A DNA stretch of 13,900 nucleotides from NCBI GenBank assembly GCA_001603685.1, contig LUZO01000339.1:1-13900 (forward strand), written 5' to 3'. Source of the stretch: Bacteroidales bacterium Bact_23. GTDB taxonomy: Bacteria; Bacteroidota; Bacteroidia; Bacteroidales; Lentimicrobiaceae. This document shows, piece after piece, positions 1 to 6,611 of this stretch (positions within the stretch are counted from its first letter, which is position 1; each line of letters opens with the position of its first letter). The notes under the pieces were generated by a model. The model did no database searches. It was not told where the DNA came from and saw only the letters and a program-made list of their open reading frames with translations. The position numbers were made by a program, and so were the translations under genes.

Positions 1-109
1 CAATTGAGCAAAGCGATAATTGGTCTATTATATTTTTCCGATCGGTATTATTGCCTGCGTTTGGATATTTGCAGCTAAATCAGGAAAAATAAAAGAAATA
101 AAAAATAAC

Positions 110-1348
110 TTACTGATGCAGTGATGTTTGCAGCGAGATGGATTTACCGGTATTTCTTACGGGTATCCATGCCGCGGCGGCGCCAATGGCGGTAACCGTA
201 AGGAAAACATAGAGGAAGTCTTTCCACTGCATCATCACCGGATAGGCATCAATCAGGAAAGAGCCGCCTTCGGTGCTGATTCTGATCAGCCCGAACTGCT
301 GCTGCAGCAGGCATATCACGGCACCCAGCACCATGCCGGCAACCGCGCCGCTGAAGGAAACCAGCATTCCCTCCGTGAAGAATATCCTTCTGATCAGCCC
401 CTTGTCGGCGCCCATGCTGAAAAGCACGGCAATATCCTTTCGCTTGTCGAGGATCAGCATGGAGAGTGAGCCGATTACATTGAAGGTGGCGATGAAAAGA
501 ATAAAGCCGAGAATCATGAAAATGGCCCACTTTTCGGAGTGCATAATGCGGTAAAGGAGCTCCTGCTGCTCGAAACGGTTTTTCACTTCCCAGCCGCTGC
601 CGAGTATGTTTTTGATCTTCTGCTGCACCTCCTGCATGTCGGCACCCGGATTCAGCGCAATCTCAACCGATGAGAGATCGTTCTGATAGCCAAACACTTC
701 GCGTGCAAACGAGAGCGGCACAATCATGTATTTCGAGTCGAAATCCTGCTGTATCGAGAATATTCCCGCCGGCCTGATATCCATGCGGTTGAACGCCTGT
801 TCGGGATTGAGGCCGATGCTGCCTTTGCGTTTGGGGGCGTACACTTCGATTTCGCGCTGGAGGTTGTCGAGGTTCAGGCCGAGGTAATAGGCTACGCCCT
901 GGCCTGCAACAGCCAGCGGAACGCCTTTGTAATCAAGCATCAGGGCGCCTTCGGTCATCATATCGTTCAGGCCCGACCAGGTTTCGTAATTCTCGTCGAC
1001 GCCCTTGAGGGTGGCCAGGTACTGGTTTTCGCCGTAGCGAAGCAGCACCTTCTCTTCAATGGTGCCGGTCTGTGCCTTTATACCCGGCAATTCCGAAACG
1101 GCACTCCAGGGGTAAGTGTCGCTGCCGAAGGTTTTCCCCTGAACAGGGGTAACTTTTATCTCGGGATCGAAAGTGTTGAAAAGCGAGATGACCAGGCTCT
1201 CGAACCCGTTGAACACGGAAAGCACAATTACCAGCGCCATGGTGCCTATGGTAACACCGGCTACCGAAACCCCTGAAATAATGTTGATGACATTATGCGA
1301 TTTCTTCGATTTCAGGTATCTCCAGGCGATGAACAGCGGTAATCTCAA
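110..1348 (-). CDS. LolC/LolE-like ABC transporter permease (FtsX family)
   Basis: Inner-membrane permease of the FtsX/MacB superfamily, resembling the LolC/LolE subunits that release lipoproteins from the inner membrane. The 412 residues show one N-terminal membrane helix (about 27-47), a large periplasmic domain (about 50-270), then three helices (about 274-298, 326-349 and 376-396), the usual 4-TM FtsX layout. After the second helix comes the family's cytoplasmic stretch with DKRKDIAVL and SMGA, which normally contacts the ATPase. No ATPase gene lies beside it, so the partner must be encoded elsewhere. The start is a TTG at 1346-1348; its N-terminus (FIAWRYLKSKKSHN) matches what this family normally has right at the start, and no ATG lies upstream. 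It follows rbfA by 28 nt on the same strand, so the two are probably one operon. Family assignment is confident; the exact substrate (lipoprotein release) is inferred. Confidence 0.88.
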   Translation of the reverse strand: MRLPLFIAWRYLKSKKSHNVINIISGVSVAGVTIGTMALVIVLSVFNGFESLVISLFNTFDPEIKVTPVQGKTFGSDTYPWSAVSELPGIKAQTGTIEEKVLLRYGENQYLATLKGVDENYETWSGLNDMMTEGALMLDYKGVPLAVAGQGVAYYLGLNLDNLQREIEVYAPKRKGSIGLNPEQAFNRMDIRPAGIFSIQQDFDSKYMIVPLSFAREVFGYQNDLSSVEIALNPGADMQEVQQKIKNILGSGWEVKNRFEQQELLYRIMHSEKWAIFMILGFILFIATFNVIGSLSMLILDKRKDIAVLFSMGADKGLIRRIFFTEGMLVSFSGAVAGMVLGAVICLLQQQFGLIRISTEGGSFLIDAYPVMMQWKDFLYVFLTVTAIGAAAAWIPVRNTGKSISLQTSLHQ

Positions 1349-1376
1349 AGTGCCCGTTTGTTGAATGATTAGTGGT

Positions 1377-1715
1377 TCAGGATTTCAGCAGGTTTTCAAT
1401 GTTCTCGATGTAATCCAGCGAGTCGTCCACAAAGAACGACAGTTCGGGAATCACACGCATCTGTTTTCCGATCAGTTGTGCCAGCTGGTGGCGGATTTCC
1501 CTTTTCCGGTGGTTGATGCTCTCGAAAATCTCTTCCCGGTTACCGGCGCCGAACAGGCTGAGGTAAACCCTTGCCAGCGAAAGGTCGGGCGTTACGCTCA
1601 CCTTGGTAACGGTAATCAGAAATCCCGGAAAATTATCGCGTGCCAGCATACGAAACAGCTCACCCAGCTCCTTCTGGATCAGCCGCGAAATTTTAAGTTG
1701 TCTCTTGCTTTCCAT
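1377..1715 (-). CDS. rbfA: 30S ribosome-binding factor A
   Basis: Small ribosome maturation factor that binds the immature 30S subunit and helps 16S rRNA 5'-end processing and cold adaptation. The 112-residue length is normal for RbfA. The N-terminus (MESKRQLKISRLIQKELGEL) is the classic basic helix, followed by the VTKVSVTPDLSLARVYLSLF strand-turn-strand of the KH-like fold, and a C-terminal helix ending in VDDSLDYIENIENLL. The ATG at 1713-1715 is well supported because conserved residues begin immediately. A TAnnTTTG promoter element ends only 4 nt before this ATG, which suggests a leaderless or nearly leaderless transcript. It is the first gene of a two-gene minus-strand unit with the FtsX-like permease and is divergent from the ABC exporter at 1831. 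Confidence 0.95.
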   Translation of the reverse strand: MESKRQLKISRLIQKELGELFRMLARDNFPGFLITVTKVSVTPDLSLARVYLSLFGAGNREEIFESINHRKREIRHQLAQLIGKQMRVIPELSFFVDDSLDYIENIENLLKS

Positions 1716-1719
1716 ATTG

Positions 1720-1727
1720 CAAAGATA
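1720..1727 (-). promoter_or_regulatory. Bacteroidota -7 promoter element for rbfA
   Basis: Read on the minus strand this is TATCTTTG, a full match to the Bacteroidota consensus TAnnTTTG. Its last base is 4 nt from the rbfA ATG. A TTTG at 1741-1744 (minus strand) could be the -33 element, but the 13-nt gap is shorter than usual, so only the -7 box is well supported. Transcription would start at or very near the start codon. Confidence 0.55.
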
Positions 1728-1790
1728 TGGATTTTAAACCCAAAATGCCTTAAAACAATTTGAGGACTGCTGCAAATCCCATTTATCCCA

Positions 1791-1798
1791 TATATTTG
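1791..1798 (+). promoter_or_regulatory. Bacteroidota -7 promoter element for the ABC exporter
   Basis: TATATTTG matches TAnnTTTG exactly and lies 32 nt before the ATG at 1831. It implies a transcript start around 1803-1806, downstream of the in-frame TTG at 1801, which argues against that TTG as the start codon. A TTTG at 1759-1762 is upstream, but the 28-nt spacing is longer than the usual -33/-7 distance. Confidence 0.6.
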
Positions 1799-1830
1799 CA
1801 TTGCTTTTCTTACTGACGCATCCTCGGAAT

Positions 1831-3651
1831 ATGAAGAACCTTGTTAAAGTGCTGCGATATGCGGTCCCGTACTGGGGATTTGCCGTGCTGAATGTCGTGT
1901 TCAATATTCTGAGCGTCATCTTCTCGCTGGTGTCGTTTGCCGCGGTTATTCCCGTGCTGAATATCCTGTTTAAACTGGAAAAACCGATTGCCGAAGAGCC
2001 GGAGTTTGCCTGGAAAATGGCGGAGCTGAAGGAGTATTTCTATTACAAAATCGGCATCCTTATCCAGCAGTACGACCCGCTAACCATCCTTGCCTATATC
2101 TGCGCCATTCTGGTGGGGGTTTACCTGCTGAAGAACCTGTTCCGCTACCTGGCCATGTTTTTCCTGGCCGAAGTCAGAAACGGCGTGGTAAAGGATATCC
2201 GCAACAAACTGTACGAAAAGGTGCTGATTCTGCCGCTGGCCTACTATTCCGAGCAGAAAAAGGGCGACATCATTTCGCGCATGACCACCGATGTGCAGGA
2301 GGTGGAGTGGTCGGTGATGAGCTCTCTGGAGATGCTGTTCCGCGACCCGGTTTACATCATTTCCTACCTGATTACCCTCTTTCTGCTTGACTATCAGCTT
2401 ACATTGATGGTGCTGGTGCTGCTTCCGGTTACGGGGCTGATGATCGGCCAGATTGGCAAGAGCCTGAAACGCACTTCGGCCAAAGGGCAGCAGAAGATGG
2501 GAGAGTTGCTCTCGCTCATCGAGGAGACCATCAGCGGGCTGCGCAACATCAAGGCTTTCAATGCGATAGACTGGGCCAACCGCAATTTCAGGGAGACCAA
2601 TGAACGGTACAACCGCCTGATGGTGCGGCTCTACCGTAAACGCGACCTGGCATCGCCACTCAGCGAATTTCTGGGGATTGCCGTTTCGGTGTTTGTAATC
2701 TGGTACGGCGGAAAGCTGATTCTTCAGCCCGGATCCACCCTGGATGCCGCGCTTTTCATCATGTACATCCTGGTATTTTCGCAAATTATAAATCCGGTAA
2801 AGGCGTTATCAACTGCGGTTTACAACATCCAGAAAGGGGCGGCTTCGGTGGAGCGCATTGATCAGGTTCTCTCGGCCGAAGAGGTGATTACCGAGAAACC
2901 GGATGCCGTTTCCATAAAGGAGTTCCGCGAAAAGATCGAATACCGCAATGTATGGTTCAGGTATGAACAGGAGGATGTACTGAGAAACATCAATCTGGTG
3001 GTTGAGCGCGGAAAGTCCATCGCTCTGGTGGGCGCTTCCGGTTCCGGAAAATCGACCATGGCCGACCTGCTGCCGCGGTTCTACGATGTAACGCAGGGCG
3101 AAATCCTGATTGACGGCATCCCCATCCGCGACTGCATCATCAGCGATGTGCGCGGACTGATGGGCATTGTGTCGCAGGAAACGGTACTTTTCAATGCCTC
3201 GGTGTTTGACAATATTGCATTCGGCCTGCAGGGCGTTACCATGGAGCAGGTGGTGGAAGCCGCCAGAGTGGCCAATGCCCACGAATTCATCATGCAGATG
3301 CCTGAGGGATATGAAACCAATATCGGCGACCGCGGCATCAAAATGTCGGGCGGGCAGCGGCAGCGCATCAGCATTGCCCGTGCCGTACTCCGCAATCCTC
3401 CGGTCATGATACTGGATGAAGCCACCTCGGCCCTCGATACCGAATCGGAGCGGCTGGTTCAGGAGGCGCTTACCAGCCTGATGCAAAACCGCACCTCACT
3501 GGTGATTGCCCACAGGCTTTCAACCATTCAGCATGCCGACGAAATCATTGTGCTGCAGAAAGGGGAGATTGTGGAACGCGGTTCACACAGCGACCTGATG
3601 GCGCTGAACGGGGTGTACAAAAAACTGCACGATATGCAGGCGCTGGGATAA
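1831..3651 (+). CDS. MsbA-type ABC exporter (fused permease and ATPase)
   Basis: Half-transporter of the lipid A/multidrug exporter type that would dimerise in the inner membrane and flip a lipid or amphipathic substrate. With the ATG at 1831 it has 606 residues. The first ~330 hold six predicted membrane helices in a type I exporter domain. The ATPase domain follows, with Walker A GASGSGKST (401-409), Q-loop glutamine (449), signature MSGGQRQR (505-512), Walker B VMILDE (525-530, catalytic Glu 530), D-loop SALD and switch histidine in IAHRLST (561). All catalytic residues are present. An in-frame TTG at 1801 would add 10 residues, but the promoter element at 1791-1798 places transcript initiation after it, and family members start at the MKNLVKVLRY-like segment. 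It runs divergent from rbfA. MsbA itself (lipid A core flippase) is likely but not provable, because many exporters share this layout. Confidence 0.93.
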   Translation: MKNLVKVLRYAVPYWGFAVLNVVFNILSVIFSLVSFAAVIPVLNILFKLEKPIAEEPEFAWKMAELKEYFYYKIGILIQQYDPLTILAYICAILVGVYLLKNLFRYLAMFFLAEVRNGVVKDIRNKLYEKVLILPLAYYSEQKKGDIISRMTTDVQEVEWSVMSSLEMLFRDPVYIISYLITLFLLDYQLTLMVLVLLPVTGLMIGQIGKSLKRTSAKGQQKMGELLSLIEETISGLRNIKAFNAIDWANRNFRETNERYNRLMVRLYRKRDLASPLSEFLGIAVSVFVIWYGGKLILQPGSTLDAALFIMYILVFSQIINPVKALSTAVYNIQKGAASVERIDQVLSAEEVITEKPDAVSIKEFREKIEYRNVWFRYEQEDVLRNINLVVERGKSIALVGASGSGKSTMADLLPRFYDVTQGEILIDGIPIRDCIISDVRGLMGIVSQETVLFNASVFDNIAFGLQGVTMEQVVEAARVANAHEFIMQMPEGYETNIGDRGIKMSGGQRQRISIARAVLRNPPVMILDEATSALDTESERLVQEALTSLMQNRTSLVIAHRLSTIQHADEIIVLQKGEIVERGSHSDLMALNGVYKKLHDMQALG

Positions 3652-3705
3652 AAACCGGCAGCCATTCGCAATGTATTCCGGCAAATCGCTTTCAGAATAA
3701 ATGCT

Positions 3706-4857
3706 TTACTGTTTCAGGAAGAGACAGCGGGAGATTTCCTCTTTCAGCCGGGCCGAAAGGATATAGGCGCCGGGCACAAGTTGCGACAGATTCACTTCAT
3801 TTGCCGGTAAAGCGGCGGTAAACACCTCTTTCCCTTCCAGATTGTAAATGTGTACGGGCTCCAGCGGCATTTCCGACAACCTGATCAGATCTCTTGCGGG
3901 GTTGGGATAAACGGAGAGGCCCTGACGGGTTTCGGGCAGTTTGCCAACCGAAAGCGGAGCCGGTAAAATAATCTCGTACAAAAATCCGGGGGTATCGCCT
4001 TTTCCCTCTTCGGTCATATAAAGCTTCCGGTTGCCGGTAAATGCAAGGGCTTCGTTCTGTCCGGGAGGTGTGGCAAAGAAATATTCGGTTTTGGTGCCTT
4101 CAAAAAAGCCGTTTTCAGGATAATCCCTAAAGGATACGATTTTCTGATTGGTAAGCAGCACCAGTTCACCGGTGTTTTGGTTGATGTCGGCGGCGGTAAT
4201 TCTTCCCGATTCGACGGTATTCCCGATGAATTGCGAACCGGCAAGCCGGGCGGTATAGGTTCCGGGGCTTGCAGGCAGTGCATACATTTTTGTGATGCCG
4301 GTAAACGGCTTACTGCGGTCTTTGGTAAAGAGGTACAGCGAATCGGCATGCCACGCCATTGCTTCGATATCGTAATTGCGGCTGGTAGCAGGAGGCGGAA
4401 ATGCGGTCTGGTCCGAAAGCGTAAAGTGGATTGTTCCGGCTTCCGCAACATCGCCGGTAATGGTTTCAGGATCGGGAATGATATAAATGGTCAGGTCTTT
4501 TCTTGAATTGTTGTTGTTGCCGAAATCGCCGATGTAGAGGGAGTTGTCATCCCCGGCGGCGATGTCCTCCCAATCAATATTTACCGCATTGGAAATCAGC
4601 AGGGTGCGGAGCAGCGCGCCGGTGGTGTCGAAGCAGTAAAGCTCGTTTTTATTGCCCGAATCCTCATGCGACCAGATGCGGTTGCTTCCGCTGACGGCAA
4701 TGCCCGAACTTTCAACCAGTTGAACGGGCAGGCGGGTGATTGCCCTGGCGGTTACGGTATTGCCGGAGGTATGACTTCCTTTACGGATATTCTGGCAGCC
4801 GGCTGAAAATGAAAAAACTGTAAGAAAAGTGGCAATGATCAGTTGGTGATGTCGCAT
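3706..4857 (-). CDS. Exported beta-propeller-like protein with T9SS sorting tail
   Basis: Predicted exported protein of 383 residues from the ATG at 4857. An in-frame TTG at 4893 would add 12 residues and overlap the upstream gene; the ATG is preferred because the signal peptide (MRHHQLIIATFLTVFSFSAG) begins directly there. Cys21 follows SAG, a weak lipobox. The mature part has motifs such as SGIAVSG, IWSHEDSGN, DWEDIAAG and YIGDFGNN, and a later NEALAFTG, reminiscent of beta-propeller proteins of the esterase-like phytase or SdiA-regulated type; that fold is an inference. Residues about 304-383 form a Por secretion tail (SVYPNPARD, then HIYNLEGKEV, then LVPGAYILSAR), which directs passage through the type IX system. 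It lies 16 nt downstream of the two-helix membrane protein on the same strand, so they are likely co-transcribed. No catalytic residues could be assigned. Confidence 0.82.
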   Translation of the reverse strand: MRHHQLIIATFLTVFSFSAGCQNIRKGSHTSGNTVTARAITRLPVQLVESSGIAVSGSNRIWSHEDSGNKNELYCFDTTGALLRTLLISNAVNIDWEDIAAGDDNSLYIGDFGNNNNSRKDLTIYIIPDPETITGDVAEAGTIHFTLSDQTAFPPPATSRNYDIEAMAWHADSLYLFTKDRSKPFTGITKMYALPASPGTYTARLAGSQFIGNTVESGRITAADINQNTGELVLLTNQKIVSFRDYPENGFFEGTKTEYFFATPPGQNEALAFTGNRKLYMTEEGKGDTPGFLYEIILPAPLSVGKLPETRQGLSVYPNPARDLIRLSEMPLEPVHIYNLEGKEVFTAALPANEVNLSQLVPGAYILSARLKEEISRCLFLKQ

Positions 4858-4873
4858 ATCGGCGGGAGTTACT

Positions 4874-6331
4874 TTAAAACTTTTCAACCTCAAGGATCCC
4901 CTTACGGCTCATCACAATGCGGTATCTCCTGTATTCCTGCTGCTCTTCGTAATTGAGCTGCATAATCAGGTTCACATAATAGATTTTTATGCCGTTAACA
5001 ATCTCAATCTCTTCGGTTTCGCCGGGCGAAAAGAGCGGAACATTGGGATTGTCCATTTTCTGCATGAAATAGGAAACATTGAAACGGATGATGTCGTTCA
5101 TTCCGTTTGTGGGATATATGCTGCACTGGTCCAGGCTTTCGCGGTTAAGCCGGATCAGTTTGCGGTAGAGGATGATTTTTTCGCGGTTGTTTCGGTTGTC
5201 GGCTTCGAGAATGGCGGAACGGTCGCGGATTTTCAGTACCTCTTCGGGCACCTTGGATTCCGGCACAAAGACCATACTCTCCTTGCTCCATCCGATTTCG
5301 TGCTCACTCAGGCTGATATCGGTGCGGTGGTCGAAAAAATGGCGGCCCAGGCGGTGTGCGAAATAGTAGCGGGTCAGATCCTTTATCCGGTCTTTCAGCA
5401 TATAGCTGACCACCAGCGCAACGAAGAAAGGCATGGTAAAGTTGCCGTACTTCTGCTGAAACGAGAAAGCCATGGCGGTGGCAAAAATCATGGAGAGGCC
5501 GGCGGCGATGCTGAAATAAATCTGTTCAACCCAAACCCCGTCTCTGCGCTGGTTGGTATTGAGAAACAGCTCATTCTCGGCATATTTCTTCAGCAGGCTG
5601 AGCCTGAACACCAGGTCGCGGTTCCTGTTCGGGCTCTCCTTTTCAACAACCAGGTAACCCTTTTCGCGTTTGTAGTTGATCTCAGCATTGATGAGCGACA
5701 TCAGCCTTCCGCTGATTTCAGGCGTAAGCTTGCCGGTTTTTTTCAGCCCGTCAACCAGTTTGAATATCTGCTGTTCGAAGAGGTTGCTCAGGTATTCATC
5801 GCCGAAATGGTAGTAATTCATCAGCTCCTTGCTGATTGACGGAACATTGATGATTTTTTTCAGGTCTCTGAAATCCTTTGCGATGGTTTTTACATTTTCA
5901 ACAATGTTATCAATCAGATAATCAAGGTCGTCCGATTCTCCGTTACGGATGGTATGGAGAATCTCTTCGCGCAGGGCACTTCTTACGATTGAAACAAACA
6001 TGCGGATATGGTATTCGTAATCGGCAATGCGCTTTCTGGATGGCTCGGAAGCCAGCTCCTGCAATATCCGTTCGAGCAGAATAAATGGCGGTTTTTCCTT
6101 AACGGCGATGTCGCGCAGCAGATACGAAGGGGTAATCAGCCGGATGTTGGACTTCAGGTCGCGGTAGAAATCGGTTTTCTGATAGGTAGCACGGTTGATA
6201 TCCAGGCTGTTGGGAATAAACATCCAGGTGTTCACCGAAAAGTTGTTGATTTCCGGCTTGCTTTGGGCGTTGAAACCAAGCTTGATTTCAACCGAGTAAT
6301 TATCATGAATGCTGACCTGTTCTTCAATCAT
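4874..6331 (-). CDS. Unrecognised protein with two central membrane helices
   Basis: I do not recognise this family. From the ATG at 6331 it has 485 residues. The first ~270 are hydrophilic, charged and mostly helical in character, without a signal peptide. Two hydrophobic helices follow at about 271-291 and 296-312, separated by a short polar turn (QQKYGN). The rest (~170 residues) is again soluble, beginning with a basic and histidine-rich stretch (FAHRLGRHFFDHRTD) and ending with a beta-rich tail (RIVMSRKGILEVEKF). A hairpin topology with both long domains in the cytoplasm is the simplest reading. An in-frame TTG at 6361 would add 10 residues, but a TAnnTTTG element sits between it and the ATG, so 6331 is preferred. 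It is the first gene of a probable two-gene unit with the T9SS-tailed protein downstream. Confidence 0.8.
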   Translation of the reverse strand: MIEEQVSIHDNYSVEIKLGFNAQSKPEINNFSVNTWMFIPNSLDINRATYQKTDFYRDLKSNIRLITPSYLLRDIAVKEKPPFILLERILQELASEPSRKRIADYEYHIRMFVSIVRSALREEILHTIRNGESDDLDYLIDNIVENVKTIAKDFRDLKKIINVPSISKELMNYYHFGDEYLSNLFEQQIFKLVDGLKKTGKLTPEISGRLMSLINAEINYKREKGYLVVEKESPNRNRDLVFRLSLLKKYAENELFLNTNQRRDGVWVEQIYFSIAAGLSMIFATAMAFSFQQKYGNFTMPFFVALVVSYMLKDRIKDLTRYYFAHRLGRHFFDHRTDISLSEHEIGWSKESMVFVPESKVPEEVLKIRDRSAILEADNRNNREKIILYRKLIRLNRESLDQCSIYPTNGMNDIIRFNVSYFMQKMDNPNVPLFSPGETEEIEIVNGIKIYYVNLIMQLNYEEQQEYRRYRIVMSRKGILEVEKF

Positions 6332-6335
6332 TTCA

Positions 6336-6343
6336 CAAAGGTA
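6336..6343 (-). promoter_or_regulatory. Bacteroidota -7 promoter element for the two-helix membrane protein
   Basis: On the minus strand this reads TACCTTTG, a full TAnnTTTG match ending 4 nt before the ATG at 6331. A TTG 15 nt further upstream (6359-6361) could contribute to a -33 element. The geometry is identical to that of rbfA and implies a leaderless or near-leaderless message. Confidence 0.5.
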
Positions 6344-6531
6344 GGGAATTTGCCGATTCAACTATTCGCTTATTCAACGGTTCGGAGTTTTAGATATCAG
6401 CAAAAGAAACCTGCTTTAAACAGTTGATTTATTGGCCGGTTTGTTTTGCAAAGGCATATTTTATGAGATGATGGGTTGAAAAATATTTAAAACTTCTATA
6501 TGAATAATGGGGAAAAGTTTTAAAAATCACT

Positions 6532-6539
6532 TAAATTTG
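6532..6539 (+). promoter_or_regulatory. Bacteroidota -7 promoter element for the 696-residue secreted protein
   Basis: TAAATTTG matches TAnnTTTG and lies 72 nt before the ATG at 6612, giving a leader of about 65 nt. No clear TTTG is present at the -33 distance. The leader is A-rich close to the start codon (aataataacaaacacc), as is usual in this phylum instead of a Shine-Dalgarno sequence. The rest of the 280-nt divergent region between 6331 and 6612 is AT-rich and shows nothing else I can support. Confidence 0.5.
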
Positions 6540-6611
6540 TAGTAATCAATCTTCATTTTTCAGAAATCCCACCGTTACACCCTGAAATTAATAATAACAA
6601 ACACCGATTTT

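Noticed and set aside
1..109. Possible terminator or neighbouring gene downstream of the FtsX-like permease
   Set aside because: The stretch is AT-rich but has no stem-loop before the T-rich run and no start or stop context that supports a gene.
1801..1830. TTG start giving a 616-residue ABC exporter
   Set aside because: The promoter element at 1791-1798 would place the transcript start after the TTG, and the family N-terminus matches the ATG at 1831.
2080..3486. Long antisense reading frames (234 and 225 aa) opposite the ABC exporter
   Set aside because: They lie entirely over a conserved ABC exporter, have histidine- and glutamine-rich translations without any motif, and reflect the GC-rich third codon positions of the real gene.
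3652..3705. Bidirectional terminator between the convergent exporter and T9SS-tailed genes
   Set aside because: Only a weak CCGG inverted pair is visible, with no continuous stem and no T-run on either side.
6434..6445. A 12-base stretch (ggccggtttgtt) shared with the terminator-like hairpin near 8742
   Set aside because: A single short match in two intergenic regions without further similarity is too weak to call a repeat.
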